Below the pieces are notes generated by a model. It was not told the origin of the DNA, ran no database searches, and worked only from the letters and a program-made list of their open reading frames with translations. A stretch of DNA of 64,000 nucleotides, taken from assembly GCF_002744175.1 (NCBI RefSeq), contig NZ_NKHF01000056.1, forward strand, positions 1 through 64,000. Direction: 5' to 3'. This DNA comes from Pseudoalteromonas piscicida. GTDB lineage: Bacteria > Pseudomonadota > Gammaproteobacteria > Enterobacterales > Alteromonadaceae. Shown here piece by piece: positions 34,411 through 42,760 of this stretch; positions within the stretch are counted from its first letter, which is position 1, and each line of letters begins with the position of its first letter. A program made the position numbers and the translations under genes.

Positions 34411-35609
34411 TAAACGCTTCTGGTGGCAATACTTGGGGATATACCCGCAGCTTTTTTAGCCGGTAGGATCACTGACACAACAGATAAAATGATCAAGCCC
34501 AACGCGGTTATCCCAATATAACTCATCTCAAGCGGAGGTACAGAATACAGCGACATAAGCTGTTGCCCGAGGTAAATCGTTGCCACAGCGCCAATCACTA
34601 GCCCCACGGCACACACCACTAGGTTTTCTACAACAAAATAACGCACGATAGCAGACTTACGCGCCCCTAAGGCCCTTCGAGTTCCTATCTGTTTCGTGCG
34701 TTTGCTGATGTTAAACTGTGTTAGGCCAAATATACCAAGGGCAGTGACGGTAACCAGTGCAGCAATGAGCACCAGCAGCATTCTCAACATCAACACATCC
34801 TTCGAGTTATATCTAGCTTTTACTTCATCAAGCCCTTTAATGCTAGTGATAACGCGATTTGGATTATCTTGCAGTAGTGCGGACTCTATTTTCTTCATGA
34901 CTTCATCGCGCATCTTGGGTTCAGTACGAACTAAAAACTTTTGAAAACCGTCGGAATTAACCATGGGAAATACTATCAACCGTTCAGCATTGTTAAAACG
35001 CGGCCATGAATTCACCATTTGTTCTACAATTCCGACGACTTGTAGTGGTGCCCCACCAAAATAGATTGTTCCCCCAAGGCCCTTTCCTTCACCAAATATT
35101 TCGTCGGTAAATGCTTTACTTGCAATAACAACATCAGGCTGCCTAGCGTACTCACTAGAAATTAATACATCATTGGCAGTAAAATCACGCCCTTCAATGA
35201 GTTTTACGCCCATGGTTCGGATCACCTGTTCATTGCCGTACATATGACCTGCACTGATATTCTTACCATCTTCAGGCGTTAAGCTAAAACCCGAGTTACT
35301 GCCGCCACCGGACAGTGGGACTGAACTCACTCCCGCAGCTTCAATGACACCCGGGATCGCCTTTAATGTGTTTTCATCAATGATAAGTTGCTTGTTAACA
35401 TCAATACTTTCATCAAACGACATCACATTAAACGTCAGAATTGCTTCTTCTGGGTAGCCCGTTGGCTTATTGAGATACGTGACCCTTTCGCTAATAATAG
35501 ACAATGAATTGCTGACAATCGCTAATGTTAGAGCAAGCTGCAAAATGGCAAGTACAGCGCCTACCTTAGCGCGCAGTAGTGCATTAATAATCGGTTTTAA
35601 CTCCAGCAT
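34410..35609 (-). CDS. MacB/FtsX-family ABC permease (second)
   Basis: The 399-residue protein has one N-terminal membrane helix (about 12-32), a large periplasmic domain, and three C-terminal helices from about 285. The FtsX signature FNISKRTKQIGTRRALGARKSAI precedes the last two. This MacB topology serves mechanotransmission-type exporters that do not move substrate through the membrane itself. Its stop codon is touched by a repeat A copy. It starts 10 bases after the other permease, with GGAG upstream. Confidence 0.88.
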   Translation of the reverse strand: MLELKPIINALLRAKVGAVLAILQLALTLAIVSNSLSIISERVTYLNKPTGYPEEAILTFNVMSFDESIDVNKQLIIDENTLKAIPGVIEAAGVSSVPLSGGGSNSGFSLTPEDGKNISAGHMYGNEQVIRTMGVKLIEGRDFTANDVLISSEYARQPDVVIASKAFTDEIFGEGKGLGGTIYFGGAPLQVVGIVEQMVNSWPRFNNAERLIVFPMVNSDGFQKFLVRTEPKMRDEVMKKIESALLQDNPNRVITSIKGLDEVKARYNSKDVLMLRMLLVLIAALVTVTALGIFGLTQFNISKRTKQIGTRRALGARKSAIVRYFVVENLVVCAVGLVIGAVATIYLGQQLMSLYSVPPLEMSYIGITALGLIILSVVSVILPAKKAAGISPSIATRSV

Positions 35610-35619
35610 GGTAGGCTCC

Positions 35620-36933
35620 TTATTGCACTTTTAAATAGGTTGCTGGTGAGGTTTTACAAACCACCCACGCAGGGTAAAGTCCAGCGAGAATACAAGTTAC
35701 GATGGCAATAGTTGGCGCGGCCAGTAACATAGTAACATCCATCGTTGCTAGGGTCTGGTAGACATGACTGGTTGTGCGGATCCCCCATAATCCTAGCTGT
35801 GCAAAAGCAATTCCGATCACGCCGCCAATAAAGCCCAGCAAAGCAACTTCCACTAGATGTTGGTAGAACACCTGAATTTTGCTCGCGCCAAGTGCCCGCC
35901 TTACGCCAACATCTGGTGCGCGTTTAAGAAATTTTGCCAGCAATAGCCCAAGAATATTTGCTAAACATACAGCGAGAAACATAAAACTTAACCCAATCAT
36001 CACCTTATTGTCTTCACTGACCACATTGTTGTACTCAATCCATTCCGTTACGTTTCTCAATTTTAGTTCTCGCGTGTCGCGGTTAAAACGACCTAGCGCC
36101 TGTTGTGTTTGAATATAATTATCGAGTTGAGTTGCCAAGGCTTGCTTTTCTTTCTCACTCTCTAATTCAACCCAAAACTGAGTCCAGAGCAACTCTGAGT
36201 TCATTCTGTCGGTGTAGTTATTTATTTCCTCTCGCTTCCAACCGTTAGTATTGCCCCATGTATCAATCTCGTAGGCAGCAGCGTGACTAAACGGAATAAA
36301 AACACGCTCAGCATCGGAAAATGCACCATTGTTTAAATCGTACATTTTAACATTGGGCTGCCACTCCTTTGTGACTCCCACCACCTGATACCGACGCTGG
36401 GCTAAATAAATACTTTCTCCTACCACGTCAACGCGACCAAATAACTTCTCGGCAATGGTTTCATCAATCACAACCACAGGCGCGGCGTTGTCAGCTTGGC
36501 TTTGACTCCATACCCCACCATACAAAAAGCGCAACTCGAACATGGCAAAAAACTCTCGCGTGGTTAGCCTTGTGGTTTGTAGCACAGGGCTCACTTCAGG
36601 ATTATTTAGATGAACCGCAAAACCAGACTTAAACATGGCAACCTTTTTATCGATGTCGAGCACTTGATAGAGGTTTTTTGCATCCAAGAAAGTAAGTTGA
36701 AAGGGAATATCATCCGATGAATGATAGGTCTCTCCTTCGTCCATCACTTGTAGCTGTACCGCGTAAAGTTGGCTGCTTTTATTTGGGATAGGATCAGCCG
36801 ACATCATGTGATAAACAGACAAACTCACCATCGTTATGCCGATACCTATGGCAATAGCCAGCGTCATTAGGCCGGTCGCGACAGGAGTAGCACGGAGGCT
36901 TCTCCAAGCTAAATCGAGATAATGTACAAACAT
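35620..36933 (-). CDS. MacB/FtsX-family ABC permease (first)
   Basis: The 437-residue permease has the same topology as its neighbour: one N-terminal helix (about 18-42), a periplasmic domain, then three helices near 315-430 with KRAPDVGVRRALGASKIQVF. The pair replaces the single homodimeric MacB and would form a heterodimer with the separate ATPase. It starts three bases after the ATPase stop. Confidence 0.88.
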   Translation of the reverse strand: MFVHYLDLAWRSLRATPVATGLMTLAIAIGIGITMVSLSVYHMMSADPIPNKSSQLYAVQLQVMDEGETYHSSDDIPFQLTFLDAKNLYQVLDIDKKVAMFKSGFAVHLNNPEVSPVLQTTRLTTREFFAMFELRFLYGGVWSQSQADNAAPVVVIDETIAEKLFGRVDVVGESIYLAQRRYQVVGVTKEWQPNVKMYDLNNGAFSDAERVFIPFSHAAAYEIDTWGNTNGWKREEINNYTDRMNSELLWTQFWVELESEKEKQALATQLDNYIQTQQALGRFNRDTRELKLRNVTEWIEYNNVVSEDNKVMIGLSFMFLAVCLANILGLLLAKFLKRAPDVGVRRALGASKIQVFYQHLVEVALLGFIGGVIGIAFAQLGLWGIRTTSHVYQTLATMDVTMLLAAPTIAIVTCILAGLYPAWVVCKTSPATYLKVQ

Positions 36934-36936
36934 AGC

Positions 36937-37659
36937 TTAAACCCCTATCTGAGATTTAGTTGGATGTATCTGCGCATCTTTACCTTGGTACAAAGTAAAA
37001 TCAGCCACTTGACCATCTACTATCTGAATATTTCTTGGGGTACGTCTTGCTAATTCGGGGTCATGGGTCACCATGACTATGGTCGCACCATCACGGTTAA
37101 TCTGCTCAAGTAACCCCATCACTTGGCGTGCCATTAGGCTATCTAAGTTACCGGTCGGTTCATCGGCAAGTAGAAATCGCGGCTCGCCGGCAAGCGCCCT
37201 TGCTATCGCAACACGCTGCTGCTGCCCACCAGATAATTGTTGGGGTAAGTGTTTTGCACGACCGGCCAAGCCTACCTGCTCTAAGCAACTTTCAATTCGG
37301 CGCTTACGCTCGGCAGCTTTGATCCCTCTGTAGCGCAGCGGCACTTCAATATTTTCATATAGATTTAAATCAGGGATTAAGTTAAAACCTTGAAAAATAA
37401 ACCCTATTTTTTGATTTCTTAAATCAGCCCTCTGGTTGTCATTGAGCTTGCCAACATCAATGTCATCCAACAGATATTGTCCACTGGAATATCCCTCTAG
37501 CATACCTGCAATATTTAAGAAGGTTGTTTTACCCGAACCTGAAGGGCCAGTCACGGCAATAAACTCGCCCTCTTTCACTTGCAGGTTAAAGTCTCTTAGG
37601 GCATGTGTTTGCACCATATCAGTCTGATACACTTTGCCGATATTGTTCATTACTAACAT
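36937..37659 (-). CDS. ABC transporter ATPase (LolD/MacB type)
   Basis: The 240-residue ATPase has Walker A GPSGSGKTT, the signature LSGGQQQRVAIARAL, Walker B FLLADEPTGNLD and a switch His in VMVTHDPELA. It pairs with the two FtsX-type permeases and the HlyD adaptor in one operon. GGAAAA precedes the ATG. Confidence 0.93.
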   Translation of the reverse strand: MLVMNNIGKVYQTDMVQTHALRDFNLQVKEGEFIAVTGPSGSGKTTFLNIAGMLEGYSSGQYLLDDIDVGKLNDNQRADLRNQKIGFIFQGFNLIPDLNLYENIEVPLRYRGIKAAERKRRIESCLEQVGLAGRAKHLPQQLSGGQQQRVAIARALAGEPRFLLADEPTGNLDSLMARQVMGLLEQINRDGATIVMVTHDPELARRTPRNIQIVDGQVADFTLYQGKDAQIHPTKSQIGV

Positions 37660-37673
37660 TATGATTTTCCTTC

Positions 37674-38930
37674 TTATCTTAATAGTATGCTAGGCGCGCG
37701 GTCGAACGCGTCATAACTGCTGATGATGATTTGGTCACCTGGTTTCAGACCATCGAGTACTTCCACTTCACTGATGCTGGAAGTGCCAGTGGTAATTTCT
37801 ACGCGCTCGGCGATATCACCATTGAGTTTGTAAGCAACGTGTCCTCCTTCGCTCATAAAGGCTCCTCGCTTGACCATTAGTGTATTTTCTTTTTGTTCCA
37901 ATAGGATCCGTGCCGACAAACGCTGGTTTTGCCTAATGCCTTCAACGTCTTTATCCGAGAAACGCACTCGAGCGGTAACTTCTCGGTTATTTACCTCAGG
38001 AGAAATAGCGGATAGCACGCCAGAGATGGTTTGGTTACCTATCTTAAGAGACACCGTCATCCCCAACCCCAGCTCTGCGGCATAGCTTTCAGGCACCTGT
38101 AGCTCTGCTTCATATGCGCTCAAATCCACCAGCTTCATTAGCCCTTGGTTAGCGTTAACTAACGCATTGTGGTCAACCAACAGATTGCCCACGATCCCTG
38201 AAACCGGCGCGGTAATGGTAAGACTGGCAACTTGACGTGTTAACTCCTCAACAATCAAACGTTGTCGCTCTAATTGATTTTCAACCGATTTAAGCTCAAA
38301 TGCTAAGGTATCTTTACCAAGAGCCACCTCTTGCTCGGCATGATTAAAGTTAAGCTTTGCTCTTGCTAGATTATCTTGGGCTTCTTCTAAGTCTATTTGG
38401 CTGATTAGGTTTTTCTCGATAGACAGTTTTGCCCTGCGATCCTCTCTATCAGCCGCAAGAAGCTCAACTCGAGCAAGGTCAAGAGTACGATTGAGCGCTA
38501 AGTTTTGGCGTCTGACGTCAAGCTTTTTCCCTTCTAATTCACCGTTTAAGCGCTGTAACTCGGCTTCTTCTTGCTGCAACCGATTGGTTAAGGTTGGACT
38601 TTTTACTGTCGCCAATGTTTGCCCTTTATCAACACTGTCACCAGCTTTCACTTGCAAGGCAACATAACCTTGTTCTGGGCTGTAGATTTGTGGCGCATTT
38701 GCGGCAACCACACTGCCAGTTGCCGAAATGTCACGGGTAAACTCCCCCTGTGTCACTTTTGCAATCTGCAATCTACTTTTATTTACCGAGCTACTGATAC
38801 TCGGACCGCCAAATACTACCTGCGCGGCCAGCGCACCAACCAGTAAAAAAATAGCCGTCAAAATAATCCATTTCTTTTTAGGTTGGTGCGACTGAACCAC
38901 CTCATCTTGGCCACTGGTGTCTTTAATCAT
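37674..38930 (-). CDS. HlyD/MacA-type periplasmic adaptor
   Basis: The 418-residue membrane-anchored adaptor has a TM helix at about 22-42, a barrel-sandwich hybrid (VKAGDSVDKGQTLATV), and a long coiled coil at about 125-235. A beta-barrel domain follows. It links the inner-membrane ABC complex to an outer-membrane channel, probably TolC, which is not encoded here. Its ATG overlaps the stop of a 33-residue ORF by four bases. The substrate could be an antimicrobial peptide or a siderophore-like compound; the sequence does not decide. Confidence 0.88.
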   Translation of the reverse strand: MIKDTSGQDEVVQSHQPKKKWIILTAIFLLVGALAAQVVFGGPSISSSVNKSRLQIAKVTQGEFTRDISATGSVVAANAPQIYSPEQGYVALQVKAGDSVDKGQTLATVKSPTLTNRLQQEEAELQRLNGELEGKKLDVRRQNLALNRTLDLARVELLAADREDRRAKLSIEKNLISQIDLEEAQDNLARAKLNFNHAEQEVALGKDTLAFELKSVENQLERQRLIVEELTRQVASLTITAPVSGIVGNLLVDHNALVNANQGLMKLVDLSAYEAELQVPESYAAELGLGMTVSLKIGNQTISGVLSAISPEVNNREVTARVRFSDKDVEGIRQNQRLSARILLEQKENTLMVKRGAFMSEGGHVAYKLNGDIAERVEITTGTSSISEVEVLDGLKPGDQIIISSYDAFDRAPSILLR

Positions 38931-39028
38931 GCTCTTCTCCCTTGGATAAATACGTCAAGTGCTGTTGCAATCGTCGCTACAGCTAACATAATCAATGGCG
39001 AGATCAAAAAAGCAGTACTTAACCACAT
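38927..39028 (-). CDS. 33-residue membrane microprotein leading the ABC export operon
   Basis: An ATG at 39028 opens a 33-codon frame: MWLSTAFL, then a single predicted helix ISPLIMLAVATIATALDVFI, then a basic end QGRRA. Its TGA overlaps the adaptor ATG (ATGA), the arrangement of coupled genes. The sigma-54 promoter lies about 40 bases upstream of its start, so it would be the first cistron. The ribosome site is weak (GAAGAA). The positive-inside rule gives an N-out, C-in helix. It may be a subunit of the exporter or its kinase, or a leader peptide. No homologue is recognised. Confidence 0.6.
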   Translation of the reverse strand: MWLSTAFLISPLIMLAVATIATALDVFIQGRRA

Positions 39029-39067
39029 ATCATTTCTTCTTTATTAAGCTGGTATATGTATTTAGAG

Positions 39068-39082
39068 GCGAGCTTCGTGCCA
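39068..39082 (-). promoter_or_regulatory. Sigma-54 promoter of the ABC export operon
   Basis: On the minus strand TGGCACGAAGCTCGC fits TGGCAC-N5-TTGC with one mismatch in the -12 box and correct GG/GC spacing. It faces the 33-residue ORF and the adaptor gene, and a sigma-54 activator is encoded at the end of the same cluster. Confidence 0.75.
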
Positions 39083-39136
39083 AAAGTTAATCTTTTGATT
39101 TTATTGGATTATTTAAAATAAATAGACGAGGTAATG

Positions 39137-39148
39137 TGTCCGCGGACG
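39137..39148. promoter_or_regulatory. Candidate activator-binding palindrome 1
   Basis: TGTCCGCGGACG is a near-perfect palindrome about 55 bases upstream of the -24 element. It shares its TGTCC/GGAC halves with a second palindrome at 39155-39171, as expected for tandem binding of an NtrC-type dimer. Confidence 0.6.
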
Positions 39149-39150
39149 GA

Positions 39151-39175
39151 AAAAGTGTCCGAGCCGGACACTTTT
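39151..39175 (-). terminator. Hairpin that can serve as terminator and as activator palindrome 2
   Basis: GTGTCCGAGCCGGACAC (39155-39171) is flanked by A and T runs. Read on the minus strand it is a classic Rho-independent terminator 14 bases after the receiver-kinase gene. Its TGTCC/GGACA halves also repeat those of the palindrome at 39137, so it may double as an upstream activating site for the export operon. Confidence 0.65.
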
Positions 39176-39188
39176 TATATCAAATGTA

Positions 39189-40586
39189 TTAAATGATAGG
39201 TAACTGAATAGTGGCTATTGTGCCAACACCTACTGTAGATTTAATGCTCAATTGACCACCATGAGATTTAATAATATTCGATGCAACGGTGAGCCCTAAC
39301 CCCACATGGTTATCCGATGCTTTTGTGGTATAAAATGGATCAAATACACGGTGCACTAGTTTTTCAGCAATACCTTCGCCACAATCTGATATATCAATGA
39401 TCAGGGTCTCATCTTCAACCATTGTCTTCACATGGATCCCTTTGCGTACCCTTCCGGTGCTTTCCAAGGCATTTTTAATTAAACAATAGAGGCTATGCTC
39501 CAGTAAAGCTGGCGCGCAATGTAGCTCCAAAGGCTCACACCTATTCAGTTCAATCAGGCCTAAATTAACCCCATCTAATTCTAGGTTGATCATCACAGAG
39601 TCTAATATTTGAGAATGAAAGTCGACTAACTGCAGCTGAGTTTGATTACTTTCGAAAAATACACTGAGCTCTTTAACAATTAACTGAATTCTATCGAGTC
39701 CTGCGTGCATTTCTGCCATCACATCATCGCTTTCACTCAAGGTCCAATTGAGCTGATATTCTCGCTCGATTTCATGTAACGCATTAACACTGTCGGGTGA
39801 AAGTTGCGCATTATTTGCCAAGAATTGCCATGCTCTGTATAGCTTAACTAAAGCGCCCTGCACAAACTCTAGGTTACTTTTAAGGTAGGCTAAAGGATTA
39901 TTAATTTCGTGTGCAACCCCTGCCGCAAACTGTCCAACAGAAGCCAATTTCTCAGACTGGATCAAGGCTTGCTGCTGCTGTGCAATGCGATTGTATGCGT
40001 CTTTTAATGCTTGGTTTGAGGATTCAAGTTCATGGGTCCGCTGTTTTACTTTTTCTTCTAAGCCCTCATTTAGACTGGTTAATGCTTCGGTCAACGATTC
40101 TAGCCGTTTAATATCTCGATAAGACCGTAATGAACTCGTCAGTAGCGTAAATAGCCGTGATTTTGTCAGATCGGTTTTATTTTTGTAGTCGTTTATATCA
40201 AAGCGAAGCATTAATTCATGCTCAGGTATGCTACCGGGCTGCCCTGTGCGCAGCACAATGCGCACATTGCGATAACCTAACTCTTCTCGAATGCATTGAA
40301 CACACTCTAGGCCCGCTTCTTCGCTTTCCATAATCACGTCTAATAAAATTAACGCGATGTCGTCTCGTGATTTCAATACCGCGAGCGCTTCATTTTTGCT
40401 GTATGCATGAAGTAATTCGAGTGGCCTTGACTCAAAGCGATACGAGGATAACACCAACTTGGTCACGTCATGGACTTCAGGCTCATCGTCCACCACCAAC
40501 ACCACCCAAGGTTGTATGGGGGCCTCTGTTGTGGGCGCTGTATGCTCCGATACGCTTAAAAAAGATAACGGCTGTTGCTGATTCAT
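39189..40586 (-). CDS. Receiver-histidine kinase (REC first, soluble)
   Basis: A receiver domain (VVLVVDDEPEVHD; Asp in LILLDVIMES) is followed by a coiled coil (about 180-225). The HisKA motif AAGVAHEINNPLAYLKSN and an ATPase domain (DCGEGI, GLGLTVASNIIKSHGG) come next. There is no membrane segment, so it takes input through phosphorylation of its own receiver. The ATG at 40586 gives 465 residues; in-frame TTG/GTG codons up to 40628 are possible, since the ribosome site is unclear. It ends at a strong hairpin and is not in an operon with a regulator, so its partner must lie elsewhere. Confidence 0.82.
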   Translation of the reverse strand: MNQQQPLSFLSVSEHTAPTTEAPIQPWVVLVVDDEPEVHDVTKLVLSSYRFESRPLELLHAYSKNEALAVLKSRDDIALILLDVIMESEEAGLECVQCIREELGYRNVRIVLRTGQPGSIPEHELMLRFDINDYKNKTDLTKSRLFTLLTSSLRSYRDIKRLESLTEALTSLNEGLEEKVKQRTHELESSNQALKDAYNRIAQQQQALIQSEKLASVGQFAAGVAHEINNPLAYLKSNLEFVQGALVKLYRAWQFLANNAQLSPDSVNALHEIEREYQLNWTLSESDDVMAEMHAGLDRIQLIVKELSVFFESNQTQLQLVDFHSQILDSVMINLELDGVNLGLIELNRCEPLELHCAPALLEHSLYCLIKNALESTGRVRKGIHVKTMVEDETLIIDISDCGEGIAEKLVHRVFDPFYTTKASDNHVGLGLTVASNIIKSHGGQLSIKSTVGVGTIATIQLPII

Positions 40587-40717
40587 GAGATTTTGCACCA
40601 ATAGATTTGTCCTACAAGCATGGTACAAAGCGTTTATTTTACCAAGTTTAAAATACTAAAAAATCGTATAGGCAAGATTAAAGGTAGGAAAAAAGAATGA
40701 ATACATAAAGGAAACAA

Positions 40718-40739
40718 AACCGGACGCGAAGGCCCGGTT
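40718..40739 (-). terminator. Rho-independent terminator, probably of tdk
   Basis: On the minus strand AACCGG pairs with CCGGTT and is followed by TTGTTT. It lies about 95 bases after the tdk stop, beyond a truncated repeat. Confidence 0.5.
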
Positions 40740-40769
40740 GTATTGAGTCTATTGATAGCAAAATAAATT

Positions 40770-40816
40770 ATACCAATTGAATTCATTCTCTAAGCAATTT
40801 AAAGGATGAAATAGCA
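40770..40816 (-). repeat. MITE-like repeat A, truncated copy
   Basis: Only the right-hand end of repeat A is present (ATACCAATTGAATTCATTC through GGATGAAATAGC). It breaks at the GCTATTT point used by the short form. It lies between the thymidine kinase stop and its terminator. Confidence 0.7.
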
Positions 40817-40832
40817 GATTGAAGTGATTAAA

Positions 40833-41411
40833 TTACGAACAAAGCGCCGCTTTATAATGCTTTCGACAAAGAGACACATACCTGTCATTACCACCAATCA
40901 CAACCTGATCACCATCAGCAATCGCTTTGCCATGTTCATCTGTACGCAATACTCGGTTGGCTTTGCGGCCACAATGACAAATCGTTTTTAACTCGATCAA
41001 TTTATCCGCCCAAGCAAGCAAATATTGTGACCCTTCGAACAGCTCACCGCGAAAATCAGTTCTTAGGCCATAGCACAAGACAGGTATGCGCAATTCGTCG
41101 ACGATATCTGTTAATTCTGCCACTTGTGCCTTCGTGAGAAATTGGCATTCGTCAACCAATACGCAGTCAATTTTACTTTCGCTATGGGCAGTGGCGAGAA
41201 GCGCTTTCACATCGGTGTGACTTTCAAATACTTGAGCTTCAGCTTCTAAACCTATGCGAGAAGCCACTTTGCCTACACCAGCACGATTATCGATGGCCGC
41301 CGTAATAATAAATGGCCGCATCCCACGCTCTCGGTAATTAAACGCAGACTGTAACAAGGTTGTGGATTTACCGGCATTCATTGCCGAATAGTAGAAATAA
41401 AGCTGAGCCAT
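40833..41411 (-). CDS. tdk: Thymidine kinase
   Basis: The 192-residue type II thymidine kinase has the P-loop [12 protein letters not shown] and the catalytic-base region LVDECQFL. The lasso-loop zinc site includes [15 protein letters not shown] and CRKHY. It phosphorylates thymidine in the salvage pathway. Length and motifs are standard. It is a single-gene unit. Confidence 0.97.
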   Translation of the reverse strand: MAQLYFYYSAMNAGKSTTLLQSAFNYRERGMRPFIITAAIDNRAGVGKVASRIGLEAEAQVFESHTDVKALLATAHSESKIDCVLVDECQFLTKAQVAELTDIVDELRIPVLCYGLRTDFRGELFEGSQYLLAWADKLIELKTICHCGRKANRVLRTDEHGKAIADGDQVVIGGNDRYVSLCRKHYKAALCS

Positions 41412-41467
41412 GATGCCTAGTTCTAAGTAAAAATTCGCGCTAGTTTACTGGCTCTAGATAAAAAGAT

Positions 41468-42241
41468 CTATTGCTTATCTGGGTGAAATAACTGAGCGTC
41501 TAAATAATTTTTATACATTTGATCTAAATCGACTTGTTGACTGGCACGCCAAACTTGCCAGGTTTTTTCTGGATAATTTTGATAAAACTGCTTAGAAAAA
41601 GCCATGAAACCAAAGGAGATTTCAATGGGTGGATAAAGCGCTTCGAGCTTATCAAACGGTGGCGATAAAGTGACTGGCATATTGCCTATTTGGCACAACC
41701 CAACGGTGGCATCCAATAAATCCTGCTCAACGAGCGCAATCGCATTTTCTAGCGAGTCGGTCTCAAACACCGCAAACTGCTTAGGCAGACCTTCACGAAT
41801 TGCATACCCTCTTGGTATGGCAAGCTCAACCGGCGTATCAAGCGTAATTTCTGCTTTGTTGGTTTTACTTTTTAGTAAACATGATCCAATGCGGTTAATG
41901 GCGTACTGATTATCTATCCCACCATCGGCTTTTTTAGGGTAAGCCATAAATGCTTCGCGAGACTTACGATAACTGGCAACAACGGCATCAACCTTCCCAT
42001 TTTGTAGTTCATGCAAACAGCGGCTCCAGGGCTTTCGGGTGTAGGTGATATCAACATATTCCAGTAGCCCATCTAGTTGCTTTACAATTTCGATTGTGAT
42101 GCCAGGGTTAGAATCTGGCATCGTTTGTCCTGCTTCGTGTATAAAGGGCGGCGCGTGTTTATCTTCATAACAGAAGCGAACTTCTGTCGCACTGCTTGCC
42201 CAGGTGATAATTGCAAGCGCAAACACAACAAAAAATCTCAC
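41468..42241 (-). CDS. Periplasmic solute-binding protein (SBP_bac_3-like)
   Basis: The 257-residue protein has a signal peptide (MRFFVVFALAIITWASS, then AT). The two-lobe family-3 fold is suggested by VRFCYEDKHAPPFIHE, PGITIEIVKQL, RSREAFMAYPKK and DLLDATVGL-like segments. It starts at GTG with GGAG five bases before. No transporter genes adjoin, as is common for orphan binding proteins in Alteromonadales, some of which serve sensing. The ligand is unknown; the family usually binds amino acids. Confidence 0.78.
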   Translation of the reverse strand: MRFFVVFALAIITWASSATEVRFCYEDKHAPPFIHEAGQTMPDSNPGITIEIVKQLDGLLEYVDITYTRKPWSRCLHELQNGKVDAVVASYRKSREAFMAYPKKADGGIDNQYAINRIGSCLLKSKTNKAEITLDTPVELAIPRGYAIREGLPKQFAVFETDSLENAIALVEQDLLDATVGLCQIGNMPVTLSPPFDKLEALYPPIEISFGFMAFSKQFYQNYPEKTWQVWRASQQVDLDQMYKNYLDAQLFHPDKQ

Positions 42242-42298
42242 AGTGTCTCCAAAAACTCTTCGCGAGGAATAATACTCAGCCTTGTATAACAGTATACG

Positions 42299-42760
42299 CT
42301 ATTTTTTGCAGATGATTCCCTCATGACGAAGTAACCATTCTTTTGCCTCCAGCCCACCTGCATAACCCGTTAGCTTGCCATTTGCTCCAATAATACGGTG
42401 GCAAGGCACTATAATACTGATCGGGTTTTTGCCATTTGCAGCTCCTACCGCACGCACCGCATTTTTATTACCCAACCGCGCCGCAATCCATCCATAGGTA
42501 TACGTTTCGCCATAAGGCACCTGAGTTAATACTTGCCAAACTTGCTGTTGAAATTCGGTTCCCTTTACATCAAGTGCAACATCAAACGCTGTGCGTTTAC
42601 CTTCAAAGTATTCAGTGAGTTGTTGCTTTGCAATTTCTGTATGTTGGTTTTCCCCTTGCGTATATCGTGCTGTTGGAAAAAAGCCCACATAACTGAGTCC
42701 AACCGGTGATGCCTGAATTATCCATTGCCCAGTTGGCGATGCTAATGTCGTTTCAATCAT
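42299..42760 (-). CDS. ogt: Methylated-DNA--protein-cysteine methyltransferase
   Basis: The 153-residue suicide repair protein has the active-site IVPCHRIIG, preceded by the recognition helix region YTYGWIAARLGNKNAVRAVGAANGKNP. It transfers alkyl groups from O6-alkylguanine to its cysteine. The ATG at 42760 overlaps the stop of the upstream Ada/AlkA gene (ATGA), so it was chosen over in-frame ATGs further upstream. The two repair genes are translationally coupled and would together do the work of Ada, AlkA and Ogt. Confidence 0.93.
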   Translation of the reverse strand: MIETTLASPTGQWIIQASPVGLSYVGFFPTARYTQGENQHTEIAKQQLTEYFEGKRTAFDVALDVKGTEFQQQVWQVLTQVPYGETYTYGWIAARLGNKNAVRAVGAANGKNPISIIVPCHRIIGANGKLTGYAGGLEAKEWLLRHEGIICKK

